Shown one piece after another: positions 31,363-39,668 of a DNA stretch of 47,861 bases. The notes below the pieces were generated by a model. The model worked only from the letters and a program-made list of their open reading frames with translations. It was not told the DNA's origin and ran no database searches. The stretch is from contig NZ_BMTQ01000026.1 in NCBI RefSeq assembly GCF_014649755.1, forward strand, positions 1-47,861, read 5' to 3'. The number at the start of each line of letters is the position of its first letter. Within the stretch, counting starts at the first letter, position 1. The translations under genes and the position numbers were made by a program. The stretch comes from Streptomyces litmocidini. GTDB taxonomy: Bacteria; Actinomycetota; Actinomycetes; Streptomycetales; Streptomycetaceae.

Positions 31363-32244
31363 ATGACAGCGAACACGCCTTCGAAGACCCCCGTCTCCCT
31401 TCTCGGCCTCGGCGCCATGGGTGCCGCCCTCGCCCGCGCCTGGCTTGCCGCCGGGCATCCGCTCACCGTCTGGAACCGCACCCCGGCACGCGCCGAGGTG
31501 CTCGCCGCCGAGGGCGCGAAGGCCGTGGACAGCGCGGCCGGGGCCGTCGCGGCGAGCGACCTCGTCGTGGTCTGCCTCCTCGACGACGAGTCCGTGGGTT
31601 CCGCCCTGGACGGTGTCGACCTGGCGGGCAAGGACCTCGTCGACCTCACCACCACGACTCCCGCCCAGGCCCGCGCCCGGGCCGCGTGGGCCGAGGAGCG
31701 GGGCGCCCGCCACCTGGACGGCGGCATCATGGCCGTCCCGCCGATGATCGGGGTCCCCGAGGCCGGCGGTTACGTCTTCTACAGCGGCTCGCGGGAGCTG
31801 TTCGAGCTCCACCGGGCCGTCCTCGCCGTCCCGGCCGGGACCGAGTACGTCGGCGAGGACGCCGGCTTCGCCGCCCTGCACGACGTGGCGCTGCTCAGCG
31901 GCATGTACGGGATGTTCGCCGGGGCGGCGCACGCCTTCGCGCTGATCCGGCGGGAGGACGTCGATCCCGTGGCGTTCGCCCCGCTGCTCGCCGACTGGCT
32001 CGCCGCCATGGCCCAGGGCGTCCACGGGACCGCCGCCCGGCTCAAGAGCGGCGACTACACCGAGGACGTCGTCTCCCCCCTCGCCATGCAGGTGGCGGGC
32101 ACGCCGACGTTCCTGGCCACGGCCGAGGGGCAGGGCGTCAGCCCGGAACTGCTCCGTCCGTACTTCGAGCTGATGCGCCGTCGGCTGGACGTCGGGAGCG
32201 GGGACGAGGATCTGACGGGCGTGGTGGACCTGTTGCTCCGGTGA
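31363..32244 (+). CDS. NAD(P)-dependent beta-hydroxyacid dehydrogenase/imine reductase-like protein
   Basis: The 293-residue protein starts with a Rossmann fold (VSLLGLGAMGAALARAWLAAGH, VWNRTPARAE, NADP-like Arg). The C-terminal helical domain contains ALHDVALLSGMYGMFAG, with Asp in the place of the catalytic Lys of beta-hydroxyacid dehydrogenases, as seen in imine reductases. It would form a domain-swapped dimer and reduce C=N or C=O bonds. The natural substrate is unknown. It is probably repressed by the divergent HxlR protein. Confidence 0.85.
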   Translation: MTANTPSKTPVSLLGLGAMGAALARAWLAAGHPLTVWNRTPARAEVLAAEGAKAVDSAAGAVAASDLVVVCLLDDESVGSALDGVDLAGKDLVDLTTTTPAQARARAAWAEERGARHLDGGIMAVPPMIGVPEAGGYVFYSGSRELFELHRAVLAVPAGTEYVGEDAGFAALHDVALLSGMYGMFAGAAHAFALIRREDVDPVAFAPLLADWLAAMAQGVHGTAARLKSGDYTEDVVSPLAMQVAGTPTFLATAEGQGVSPELLRPYFELMRRRLDVGSGDEDLTGVVDLLLR

Positions 32245-32270
32245 GCGGGAATCCGTGGCCGGACATCGGT

Positions 32271-32297
32271 GACGACCCCTCCTCCTGGAGGGTCGTC
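32271..32297. terminator. Hairpin after the imine reductase-like gene
   Basis: GACGACCCCTCC and GGAGGGTCGTC pair across a TCCT loop with one bulge, 27 bp after the stop. Confidence 0.6.
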
Positions 32298-32384
32298 CCG
32301 TGTCACACTCGCCGCGATCGTTCCCCCAGGCGATCCGTTTTTCCCCATGAGACGCATGAGGCAAGCGGAAGGATCGCAAGACAC

Positions 32385-34691
32385 GTGAAGAAGATTGTCG
32401 TGGGCATGACCATAGGGTCGGCGCTCACCGCACTCCTCGCCGCGGGGCTCACCCCCGCCGCCGCGCAGGAGGCCAGGGACGCCGCACCGGCGGGCGCGAA
32501 CGCGCACCGGCCCGACAACCGCCCCGGACCCCTCACGAAGCAGCGCACCGAGCTGCGCGAACAGGCGATCGACCTGATCGCCAAGGGCAGGGCCAGGGCG
32601 AACGCCAAGGGCGTCGTCGAGGTCGCACCCGGCAAGTTCACCGAGACCGAGACCACCACCGCCACCCGCCAGGAGAAGATCTTCACGATCCTCTCCGAGT
32701 TCGGCGACCAGGGCTCCGGCAAGCTCGGCACCGTCCCCGGCCCGCTGCACAACCGGATACCGCAGCCCGACCGGACCACGGACAACTCCAACGCCTGGAC
32801 CGCCGACTTCTCGAAGGCCTACTACGAGAACCACTTCAACGGCCCCGGCGAGTCCATGAAGACCTTCTACGAGAAGCTGTCCAACGGCCGCTACTCGGTC
32901 TCCAACACCGTCGAGGACTGGGTCAAGGTCCCCGGCAACGCCTCCACCTACGGCGACAACTCCGTCGAGGACACCGGCGGCTCCTGGGCCTTCATCCAGG
33001 ACACCGGCGACGCCTGGTGGAACGCGCAGCTCGCCGCCGGCAAGACCCCGGCCGAGATCGACGCCTACCTCGCCCAGTTCGACGTCTGGGACCGCAACGA
33101 CTGGGACCACGACGGCAACTTCGACGAGGCCGACGGCTACATCGACCACTTCCAGGCCGTGCACGCCGGCATGGGCGAGGACGCCGGCGGCGGCGCGCAG
33201 GGCGAGGACGCCATCTGGTCCCACCGCTGGTACGTGAACGGCGACGACTACGGGCTGACCGGCCCCGACGTCTCCGGCACGCAGAACAAGGCCGGCGGCG
33301 CCCGCATCGGCCAGTCCAAGTACTGGCTCGGCGACTACACCACCGAGGGCGAGAACGGCGGGCTCGGCGTCTTCTGCCACGAGTTCGGCCACGACCTCGG
33401 CCTGCCGGACTACTACGACACCGACGGCGGCGAGAACTCCACCGCCTTCTGGACGCTGATGAGCTCCGGCTCCTGGCTCGGCCACGGTGCCGCCGCCGCC
33501 GAGGGCATCGGCACCCACCCGGGCCTCATGGGCGCCGAGGAGAAGCTCTTCCTCGGCTGGCTGGACCACGCCGACGCACCGCTCGGCGCCACCGGCACGT
33601 ACACGCTGAACCCGGCCGCGCTCCAGGTCACCGGCAAGGAGCAGGCCGTCCGCGTCGCGCTCCCGGACAAGACGAGCAGCACCACCTACGCGACGCCCAC
33701 CTCGGGCACGCACGCCTGGTGGACCGGCTCGGCCGACGGCCTCAACCAGTCCCTCACCCGCTCCGTCCCGGCCGCCCCGCGCGTGACCGTCAGGGCGAGC
33801 GCCTGGTACGAGATCGAGGCCGACTTCGACTACCTCTTCGCCGAGTACTCCCTCGACGGCGGGGCGACCTGGGCCCGCGCGGGCGCGTCCGTCTCCGGTT
33901 CCTCCGGCGGCAAGTGGACCACGCTGCGCTACTCGTACGACGCCGCCGGCAAGCCGTCCCTCTTCCGCTTCCGCCACCAGAGCGACGGCGGCGTGCACTT
34001 CGCCGGCGCGTTCCTGGACGACATCTCGCTGACCTCCGGCGGGACGACCCTGGCGTCGGACGACGTCGAGCAGGGCGCGGGCGGCTGGACCGCGCAGGGC
34101 CGCTGGAAGATCTCCACCGGCACCGAGACGGCGACCTCCCCCCGGTACTACCTCCTGGAGAACCGCGAGTACGTCGGCTCCGACGCGCTCCTCGCCGAGG
34201 GCCCGTACCAGTTCAGCAAGAACATCACCGCCCCGGACTGGGTCGAGTGGTTCAGGTTCCAGAACGGCATGCTCGTCTGGTACGTCGACCGCTCCTTCGA
34301 CGACAACAACGTCAGCAACCACCCCGGCGGCGGCTCGGCGATGGCCGTCGACGCCCGCCCGGCCCCCTTCCGGTACGCCGACGGGACCGCGCCCAGCAAC
34401 CGGCGCCAGCCCTTCGACGCGACCTTCGGCCTGGAGGCCACGGACGCCACCTGCCTCCACAAGGAGGTCCTGACCGGCAAGGGACCGAACCAGACCGTCC
34501 AGACCCTGGCGGCCTGCGCCCCCTCCGCCCCGGGCATCCCGGTCTTCGACGACACCGACCCGAACGCGTACTACGACACGACGGCCCCGCAGGCCAGCGT
34601 GAAGGTCGCCGGTCACGGCGTGCGCGTCACGGTCACCGGTGACGCCGGCGACGACCTGACGATCAGCGTCGCCAACCCGGCCGCGCACTGA
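32385..34691 (+). CDS. Secreted immune inhibitor A-like metalloprotease (peptidase M6)
   Basis: The 768-residue protein starts at GTG 32385 with a signal peptide (KKIVVGMTIGSALTALLAAG) and a propeptide up to about residue 90. The M6 domain follows, with the zinc motif HEFGHDLGLPDYYDT (His332, Glu333, His336) and the Met-turn-like FWTLMSSGSWLG. A C-terminal MAM-like or Ig-like region and an M6 C-terminal part complete it. Known relatives cleave host defence peptides in Bacillus; in Streptomyces they are generic extracellular proteases. It is followed by a strong bidirectional terminator. Confidence 0.92.
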   Translation: MKKIVVGMTIGSALTALLAAGLTPAAAQEARDAAPAGANAHRPDNRPGPLTKQRTELREQAIDLIAKGRARANAKGVVEVAPGKFTETETTTATRQEKIFTILSEFGDQGSGKLGTVPGPLHNRIPQPDRTTDNSNAWTADFSKAYYENHFNGPGESMKTFYEKLSNGRYSVSNTVEDWVKVPGNASTYGDNSVEDTGGSWAFIQDTGDAWWNAQLAAGKTPAEIDAYLAQFDVWDRNDWDHDGNFDEADGYIDHFQAVHAGMGEDAGGGAQGEDAIWSHRWYVNGDDYGLTGPDVSGTQNKAGGARIGQSKYWLGDYTTEGENGGLGVFCHEFGHDLGLPDYYDTDGGENSTAFWTLMSSGSWLGHGAAAAEGIGTHPGLMGAEEKLFLGWLDHADAPLGATGTYTLNPAALQVTGKEQAVRVALPDKTSSTTYATPTSGTHAWWTGSADGLNQSLTRSVPAAPRVTVRASAWYEIEADFDYLFAEYSLDGGATWARAGASVSGSSGGKWTTLRYSYDAAGKPSLFRFRHQSDGGVHFAGAFLDDISLTSGGTTLASDDVEQGAGGWTAQGRWKISTGTETATSPRYYLLENREYVGSDALLAEGPYQFSKNITAPDWVEWFRFQNGMLVWYVDRSFDDNNVSNHPGGGSAMAVDARPAPFRYADGTAPSNRRQPFDATFGLEATDATCLHKEVLTGKGPNQTVQTLAACAPSAPGIPVFDDTDPNAYYDTTAPQASVKVAGHGVRVTVTGDAGDDLTISVANPAAH

Positions 34692-34706
34692 TCCGTACGG
34701 GAAGAA

Positions 34707-34754
34707 CGCGAGGGCGGTGCGGAGGGGCCGGGGCTCCTCCGCACCGCCCTCGCG
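34707..34754. terminator. Bidirectional terminator between protease and otsB
   Basis: CGCGAGGGCGGTGCGGAGG and its complement form a 19-bp perfect stem with a 10-nt loop, in the gap between convergent genes. Confidence 0.85.
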
Positions 34755-34769
34755 GCATCGCGGGGGGCC

Positions 34770-35612
34770 TCAGCCCTCCCGCACCGCCCCCGCCAGTCCC
34801 GTCAGGAACTCGACCACGCCCGCCGGGCCCCGGACCGCGAGGTCCGCGCGGTCGGCCAGCTCCGGGACCTCGGTGGAACCGCTGCACACCAGGACGCCCG
34901 GGGTCCCGTCGGAGCGGAGCTTCTCGACCGCCGCGAAGGCCGGCAGGTCGCCCAGGTCGTCGCCCGCGTAGAGCACGGACCCGGCGCCCACCTCCCGCAC
35001 GTACTTCGCGAGGGCCACGCCCTTGTCCATGCCCGGCGGCCGCAGCTCCAGGACCATGCGGCCGGGCTCCAGGACCAGGCCGTGGGCGACGGCCAGCTCG
35101 CCCAGCGGGCCCTTGAGGGCCTCGAAGGCGCCCTCCGGGTCCTGGGCGCGGCGGGTGTGGACCGCGACCGCGCGGCCCTTCTCCTCGATCCAGACGCCCG
35201 ACCAGGCCCCGGCCCGGTCCAGGAAGCCGGGGAGCTCGGCGCGGACGGAGGCCACGCCGGGGTGCGGGGCGGCGGCCCGGACGGTGCCGGTGACCGCGTC
35301 CCAGCGTTCGGCGCCGTAGTGGCCGAGGACGACGAGGTGCTCCAGGCCGGGGACGCCGGCGAAGCCGCCGTACCGGACGGCGACCCCGGCGGGGCGGCCG
35401 GTCACGACGGCGACGGAGGCGACCCGGGGTGCGAGCGCGGCGAGGGCGGCCACGGCGCCGGGGTGGGCGCGGGCCTGCTCGGGGTCGGGGACGATGTCGG
35501 CGAGGGTGCCGTCGAAGTCGAGGGCGACGACGGCGTTCTCGGGCCGCGCGAGGAGCGCGGCCAGGCCGTCCCGGCCGGCGGGCGTGGTCGGGTGCTGAAG
35601 GCTGCTGACCAT
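34770..35612 (-). CDS. otsB: Trehalose-6-phosphate phosphatase (HAD family)
   Basis: The 280-residue protein has HAD motif I ALDFDGTLADIV (about 29-40), motif II VVTGRPAG, motif III Lys in GMDKGVALAKYV and motif IV YAGDDLGDLPAF. The LGHYGAERWD and ELRPPGMDKG blocks are typical of OtsB. It removes phosphate from trehalose-6-P. Its partner synthase is probably the GT20 gene at 29565, 4 kb away on the other strand, an arrangement that I recall from S. coelicolor. Confidence 0.9.
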   Translation of the reverse strand: MVSSLQHPTTPAGRDGLAALLARPENAVVALDFDGTLADIVPDPEQARAHPGAVAALAALAPRVASVAVVTGRPAGVAVRYGGFAGVPGLEHLVVLGHYGAERWDAVTGTVRAAAPHPGVASVRAELPGFLDRAGAWSGVWIEEKGRAVAVHTRRAQDPEGAFEALKGPLGELAVAHGLVLEPGRMVLELRPPGMDKGVALAKYVREVGAGSVLYAGDDLGDLPAFAAVEKLRSDGTPGVLVCSGSTEVPELADRADLAVRGPAGVVEFLTGLAGAVREG

Positions 35613-35673
35613 GCTCCGACCCTACCGAGGTACGGGAGCCACGTCAGCGTGGCCGGGGTCACCCCGGGGCGGG

Positions 35674-35931
35674 TCACCCTTCCCTGCGCCGCTGCTTCTC
35701 CTCGCGGGCCCGGCGCAGCCGGTTGACGGTCACGGGGTCGTGGGCCAGGGCGCGCGGGTCGTCGAGGAGCGCGTTGAGCAGCTGGTAGTAGCGGGTCGGG
35801 GAGAGTCCGAGCCGCTCGCGGACGGCCCGCTCCTTGGCGCCGGGACCGGGCCAGGAGCGGCGCTCGACGGCGAGGAGCGCCCGCTCGCGCTCCCCGAGCC
35901 CGCCCTCGCCGTCCGCCGTCTCTTCGGTCAT
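35674..35931 (-). CDS. DUF3263 protein, helix-turn-helix-like
   Basis: The 85-residue protein has the DUF3263 pattern: GERERALLAVERRSWPGPGAKE followed by RERLGLSPTRYYQLLNALLDDPRAL, which looks like a small helix-turn-helix, and a basic C-terminal tail. It is common in actinomycetes and no function is known. It is located 12 bp after the solute-binding gene, so they may be in one transcript. Confidence 0.85.
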   Translation of the reverse strand: MTEETADGEGGLGERERALLAVERRSWPGPGAKERAVRERLGLSPTRYYQLLNALLDDPRALAHDPVTVNRLRRAREEKQRRREG

Positions 35932-35943
35932 ACGACCAACCTA

Positions 35944-37251
35944 TTACTCGGCCGCCTCCGCCGCCGTCGCCGCCCGGCCGATCCGGCCGAGGACGTCGGC
36001 GGGGCGGGCGCCGGGGGCGACGGCCCCGCCGATGTTCTGCTTGACGTCCTCGCTGACCTTGGCCCAGGAGGTCTTGCCGACCGGCGGGAGCTGTGCGGTG
36101 GGGAGGACCTTGAGGAAGACGCGCAGGTTGGCGTGGGCGGGGTCGGTCTCCATGCGGGTGGAGGCGGTGACGGTGACCGGCAGCAGGTCGTTGTCCCCGG
36201 CGAACTTCAGGACGTTCTCGTCGCTGAAGACGAAGTTCAGGAAGTCGCCGATCTCCTTGCGGTGGCCGTTCTGCCGGAAGCCCATGATCCAGTCGGCGAC
36301 GCCCATGGCGGTCCTGGGCGGGCCGTCGACGCCGGGGAGGGGGACCTGCCCGACCTGGACGCCCTTCTTCGCGGCCTCCTTGAGGAGCGAGGGGTGGCCG
36401 TTGAGCATGCCGACGTCGCCGTTCGCGAAGGCGGCGAAGGCGGCCTTGCGGTTGAGTCTGCCGGGGGCGACCGGGCCGGTGAGGTCCTTGCCGACGAGGT
36501 TCTTGCGGAGCCACTCGAAGGTGCGGATGTTGGCGTCGGAGTCGACGGCGTAGCGGTCGGAGGCGTCGGTCCAGCCGCCGCCCCCGCTGAGCAGCCACAT
36601 GAGGGCCTCGGCCTGGGCCTCCTCGGGGCCGAGGGGCAGCGCGAAGGGGGTGGGGACGCCCTTGGCCCTGAGCTTCTCGGCGGCCTCGACGAGCTCGTCC
36701 CAGGTGGTGGGGGCCTTGGCACCGGCCTCCTGGAAGAGGCCCTTGTTGTAGAAGAGCGGCCGGGTGGAGGCGACGAACGGCATGCCGTACTGGGTGCGCT
36801 TGTACTCGCCGGCCGCGACGAGGGGGCCGAGGAAGTTGGCCTGGACGGGTATGGAGAGGAGTTCGTCGGCGGCGTAGAGCTGTCCGGCGGCCGCGTAGTC
36901 GGCGTAGGCGCCGATCTGCGCGATGTCGGGGGCCTTGCCCGCCTCGACCATCTCGGCGACCTTGCGGTCGACGTCGTCCCAGGACTCGACCTGGACCTCG
37001 ACCTTGACGCCGGGGTGCTTCGCCTCGAAGGCGGCGACGAGGTCGGCCCAGTACTTCTTGGTGGTGTCACCGCCGGTCAGGTCGTAGTCGGCGGCGACCA
37101 GCCGCAGGGTCACGTCGCCGGAGTCGCCGCCCAGGACGCCGCAGCCGGCGACCGTCGCGGTCAGTCCGAGGGCGGCGGCGGCCGCGGTCAGTCCAAGGAA
37201 TCGTCGCCGCTCCACGGCTTCATCCACCTTTTGCTCGTCGTTGAGCTGCAT
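35944..37251 (-). CDS. Sugar ABC transporter solute-binding lipoprotein
   Basis: The 435-residue protein has an RRRFLG start, a hydrophobic segment and lipobox TVAGC, so it is a membrane-anchored lipoprotein. The family 1 binding-protein pattern follows: VAAFEAKHPGVKVEVQ, APDIAQIGAYADY, MPFVASTRPLFYNKGLFQEAG, TTWDELVEAAEKL. No permease or ATPase gene is adjacent, so it depends on components elsewhere. It is divergent from nagK-nagA and shares two dre sites, so GlcNAc or chitin-derived sugars are likely ligands and DasR the likely repressor. The start at 37251 has a weak ribosome site. Confidence 0.87.
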   Translation of the reverse strand: MQLNDEQKVDEAVERRRFLGLTAAAAALGLTATVAGCGVLGGDSGDVTLRLVAADYDLTGGDTTKKYWADLVAAFEAKHPGVKVEVQVESWDDVDRKVAEMVEAGKAPDIAQIGAYADYAAAGQLYAADELLSIPVQANFLGPLVAAGEYKRTQYGMPFVASTRPLFYNKGLFQEAGAKAPTTWDELVEAAEKLRAKGVPTPFALPLGPEEAQAEALMWLLSGGGGWTDASDRYAVDSDANIRTFEWLRKNLVGKDLTGPVAPGRLNRKAAFAAFANGDVGMLNGHPSLLKEAAKKGVQVGQVPLPGVDGPPRTAMGVADWIMGFRQNGHRKEIGDFLNFVFSDENVLKFAGDNDLLPVTVTASTRMETDPAHANLRVFLKVLPTAQLPPVGKTSWAKVSEDVKQNIGGAVAPGARPADVLGRIGRAATAAEAAE

Positions 37252-37294
37252 GTTTGCTCGTCTTCGGGCCGCAAGTCTCTCCCGGGCACGGGCA

Positions 37295-37310
37295 TGAGGT
37301 CTAGTCCACT
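37295..37310. promoter_or_regulatory. dre site 1 (DasR operator)
   Basis: TGAGGTCTAGTCCACT matches the DasR-responsive consensus around GGTCTAGACCA with one change in the right half-site. It lies 44 bp before the lipoprotein start. Confidence 0.85.
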
Positions 37311-37392
37311 CGGGTATCACTTCCGCAACTGCGGCGGGAGCATGACCGCATGACGGCCTTCGAATTTGTATCCGTACGCAACAATCCACGAA

Positions 37393-37408
37393 AGTGGACT
37401 AGACCTTT
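37393..37408. promoter_or_regulatory. dre site 2 (DasR operator)
   Basis: AGTGGACTAGACCTTT is a dre-type site 29 bp before nagK. Its core is the reverse complement of site 1, so the two form a 14-bp inverted repeat with an 84-bp interval. Confidence 0.87.
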
Positions 37409-37436
37409 TGGGTCCTCTAGCGACACACTGTCCCCC

Positions 37437-38387
37437 GTGAGACACGTCATCGCCCTGGATGTGGGCGGCACCGGCATGAAGGCCGCCCTCGTCGGCGCGG
37501 ACGGCGCCCTGCTGCACGAGGCCCGCCGCGCCACCGGGCGCGAGCGCGGCCCCGAGGCCGTGGTGGAGACCATCCTCGGCTTCGCCGAAGAGCTCCGCGC
37601 CCTCGGCCAGGAGCGCTACGGAGAGCCCGCCGCGGCCGCCGGAGTCGCCGTCCCCGGCATCGTCGACGCCGAGAACGGCATCGCCGTCTACGCCGCCAAC
37701 CTCGGCTGGCGCGACGTTCCCATGCGCGAACTCCTCAGCCGCCGGCTCGACGGCGTCCCCGTCGCCCTCGGCCACGACGTCCGCACCGGCGGCCTCGCCG
37801 AAGGCCGCATCGGCGCGGGCAACGGCGCCGACCGCTTCCTCTTCGTCCCCCTCGGCACCGGCATCGCCGGAGCCATCGGCATCGGCGACCGCATCGAGGC
37901 CGGCGCCCACGGCTACGCCGGCGAGATCGGCCACATCGTCGTCCGCCCCGGCGGCACCGACTGCGGCTGCGGCCAGCGCGGCTGCCTGGAGCGGTACGCC
38001 TCCGCCTCCGCCGTCTCCCTCGCCTGGGCCGAGGCGAGCGGCGACCCCGACGCCGACGCCGCCGACTGCGCGAAGGCCGTCGAATCCGGCGACCCCACGG
38101 CCGCACGGGTCTGGCAGGCCGCCGTCGACGCCCTCGCCGACGGGCTCGTCACCGCGCTCACCCTCCTCGACCCCCGCACGCTCATCATCGGTGGCGGACT
38201 CGCCGAGGCCGGGGAAACCTTGTTCACGCCCCTCCGGGCCGCCGTGGAGGAACGCGTCACCTTCCAGAAGCTGCCCGCCATCGTCCCGGCGGCCCTCGGG
38301 GACACCGCCGGATGCCTGGGCGCGGGGCTCCTCGCCTGGGACCTTCTCGCCGCCCAGCGCCCCACCGACTCGGAGGTTTCCGCCTGA
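37437..38387 (+). CDS. nagK: ROK-family N-acetylglucosamine kinase
   Basis: The 316-residue protein has the ROK ATP motif ALDVGGTGMKAALV, catalytic Asp in ALGHDVRTGGLAEG, GTGIAGAIGI, and the zinc motif CGCGQRGCLERYAS with preceding GEIGH. GTG 37437 is the start. The stop TGA overlaps the nagA ATG by one base. With nagA downstream and dre sites upstream, GlcNAc is the likely substrate; glucokinase is a less likely alternative. The product GlcNAc-6-P is the ligand that releases DasR and the substrate of NagA. Confidence 0.9.
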   Translation: MRHVIALDVGGTGMKAALVGADGALLHEARRATGRERGPEAVVETILGFAEELRALGQERYGEPAAAAGVAVPGIVDAENGIAVYAANLGWRDVPMRELLSRRLDGVPVALGHDVRTGGLAEGRIGAGNGADRFLFVPLGTGIAGAIGIGDRIEAGAHGYAGEIGHIVVRPGGTDCGCGQRGCLERYASASAVSLAWAEASGDPDADAADCAKAVESGDPTAARVWQAAVDALADGLVTALTLLDPRTLIIGGGLAEAGETLFTPLRAAVEERVTFQKLPAIVPAALGDTAGCLGAGLLAWDLLAAQRPTDSEVSA

Positions 38388-39541
38388 TGGCCGATCACAA
38401 GGTTCTCGCCGGCGCGCACGTCGTGCTGCCCACCGGAACGGTCGAGAACGGACGCGTGATCGTCGACGGCGACCGCATCGCGGGCTCGGCTCCCGAGGGC
38501 GCCCCCACCGTCGACCTGACCGGCCACTGGCTCGTCCCCGGCTTCGTCGACATGCACAACCACGGCGGCGGCGGCGCCTCCTTCACCTCCGGCACCGTCG
38601 ACGAGGTCCTCAAGGGCGTCCACACCCACCGCCTGCACGGCGCCACCACCGTCGTCGCCTCCTTCGTCACCGGCGAGACGGACTTCCTCGCCCGGCGCGC
38701 CGGACTGCTCTCCGAACTCGCCGAACAGGGCGACCTCGCCGGCCTCCACTTCGAGGGCCCCTTCATCTCCCCCTGCCGCAAGGGCGCCCACGACGAGACC
38801 CTGCTCCGCGACCCCGACCCGGCCGAGGTCCGCAAGCTGATCGACGCCGCCCGCGGCCAGGCCAGAATGGTCACCCTCGCCACCGAGCTGCCCGGCGGCC
38901 TCGACTCCGTGCGCCTCCTCGCCGAGCACGGCGTCATCGCCGCCATCGGCCACACCGACGCCACGTACGAGCAGACGCGGGCGGCCATCGACGCGGGCGC
39001 CACCGTCGCCACCCACCTCTACAACGCGATGCCCGCGCTCGGCCACCGCGCCCCCGGCCCGATCGCCGCCCTCCTGGAGGACGAGCGGATCACCGTCGAG
39101 CTCATCAACGACGGCACCCACCTCCACCCCGCCGCCCTGGAGCTCGCCTTCCACCACGCGGGACCCGAACGCGTCGCCTTCATCACCGACGCCATGGACG
39201 CCGCCGGCTTCGGCGACGGCCGCTACATGCTCGGCCCGCTCGCGGTCGACGTGAAGGACAGCGTCGCCCGTCTCGTCGAGGGCGGCTCCATCGCCGGCTC
39301 CACCCTCACCCTGGACCGCGCCTTCAAGCGCGCGGCGACCGTCGACGGCCTCCCCGTCGAAGCGGTCGTTCAGGCCATCTCCGCCAACCCGGCCCGCCTC
39401 CTCGGGATGTACGACCGCGTCGGCTCCCTGGAACCCGGCAAGGACGCCGACATCGTCGTCCTCGACGCCGGGTTCGAGCTCAGGGGCGTCATGCGCAAGG
39501 GCGAGTGGATCGTCGACCCGACGGCGGGCACAGCCGCCTGA
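38387..39541 (+). CDS. nagA: N-acetylglucosamine-6-phosphate deacetylase
   Basis: The 384-residue amidohydrolase has metal site PGFVDMHNHGGGG, GLHFEGPFISP, GHTDATYEQ, ATHLYNAMPALGHRAPG, and the catalytic Asp in AFITDAMDAAGF. It converts GlcNAc-6-P to GlcN-6-P and acetate, leading to glycolysis or cell-wall precursors. It is coupled to nagK by a one-base overlap, with a T-rich terminator downstream. It also receives the product of murQ, which is located at 16173. Confidence 0.95.
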   Translation: MADHKVLAGAHVVLPTGTVENGRVIVDGDRIAGSAPEGAPTVDLTGHWLVPGFVDMHNHGGGGASFTSGTVDEVLKGVHTHRLHGATTVVASFVTGETDFLARRAGLLSELAEQGDLAGLHFEGPFISPCRKGAHDETLLRDPDPAEVRKLIDAARGQARMVTLATELPGGLDSVRLLAEHGVIAAIGHTDATYEQTRAAIDAGATVATHLYNAMPALGHRAPGPIAALLEDERITVELINDGTHLHPAALELAFHHAGPERVAFITDAMDAAGFGDGRYMLGPLAVDVKDSVARLVEGGSIAGSTLTLDRAFKRAATVDGLPVEAVVQAISANPARLLGMYDRVGSLEPGKDADIVVLDAGFELRGVMRKGEWIVDPTAGTAA

Positions 39542-39557
39542 TCAGGTGTCACGCGCG

Positions 39558-39592
39558 AAGGCGGTCGGCCGCGGGGCTGGGCCAACCGCCTT
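39558..39592 (+). terminator. Terminator of nagK-nagA
   Basis: AAGGCGGT and ACCGCCTT pair, extended by GGCC/GGCC after one mismatch, and are followed by TTCCTTT, a T-rich tail. Confidence 0.75.
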
Positions 39593-39668
39593 TCCTTTGG
39601 CATGATCGGTGCCCGTCGGAACGCACGTTCCACAGGACTTCACACCGAGTACGGGGGGCGGACGGGTC

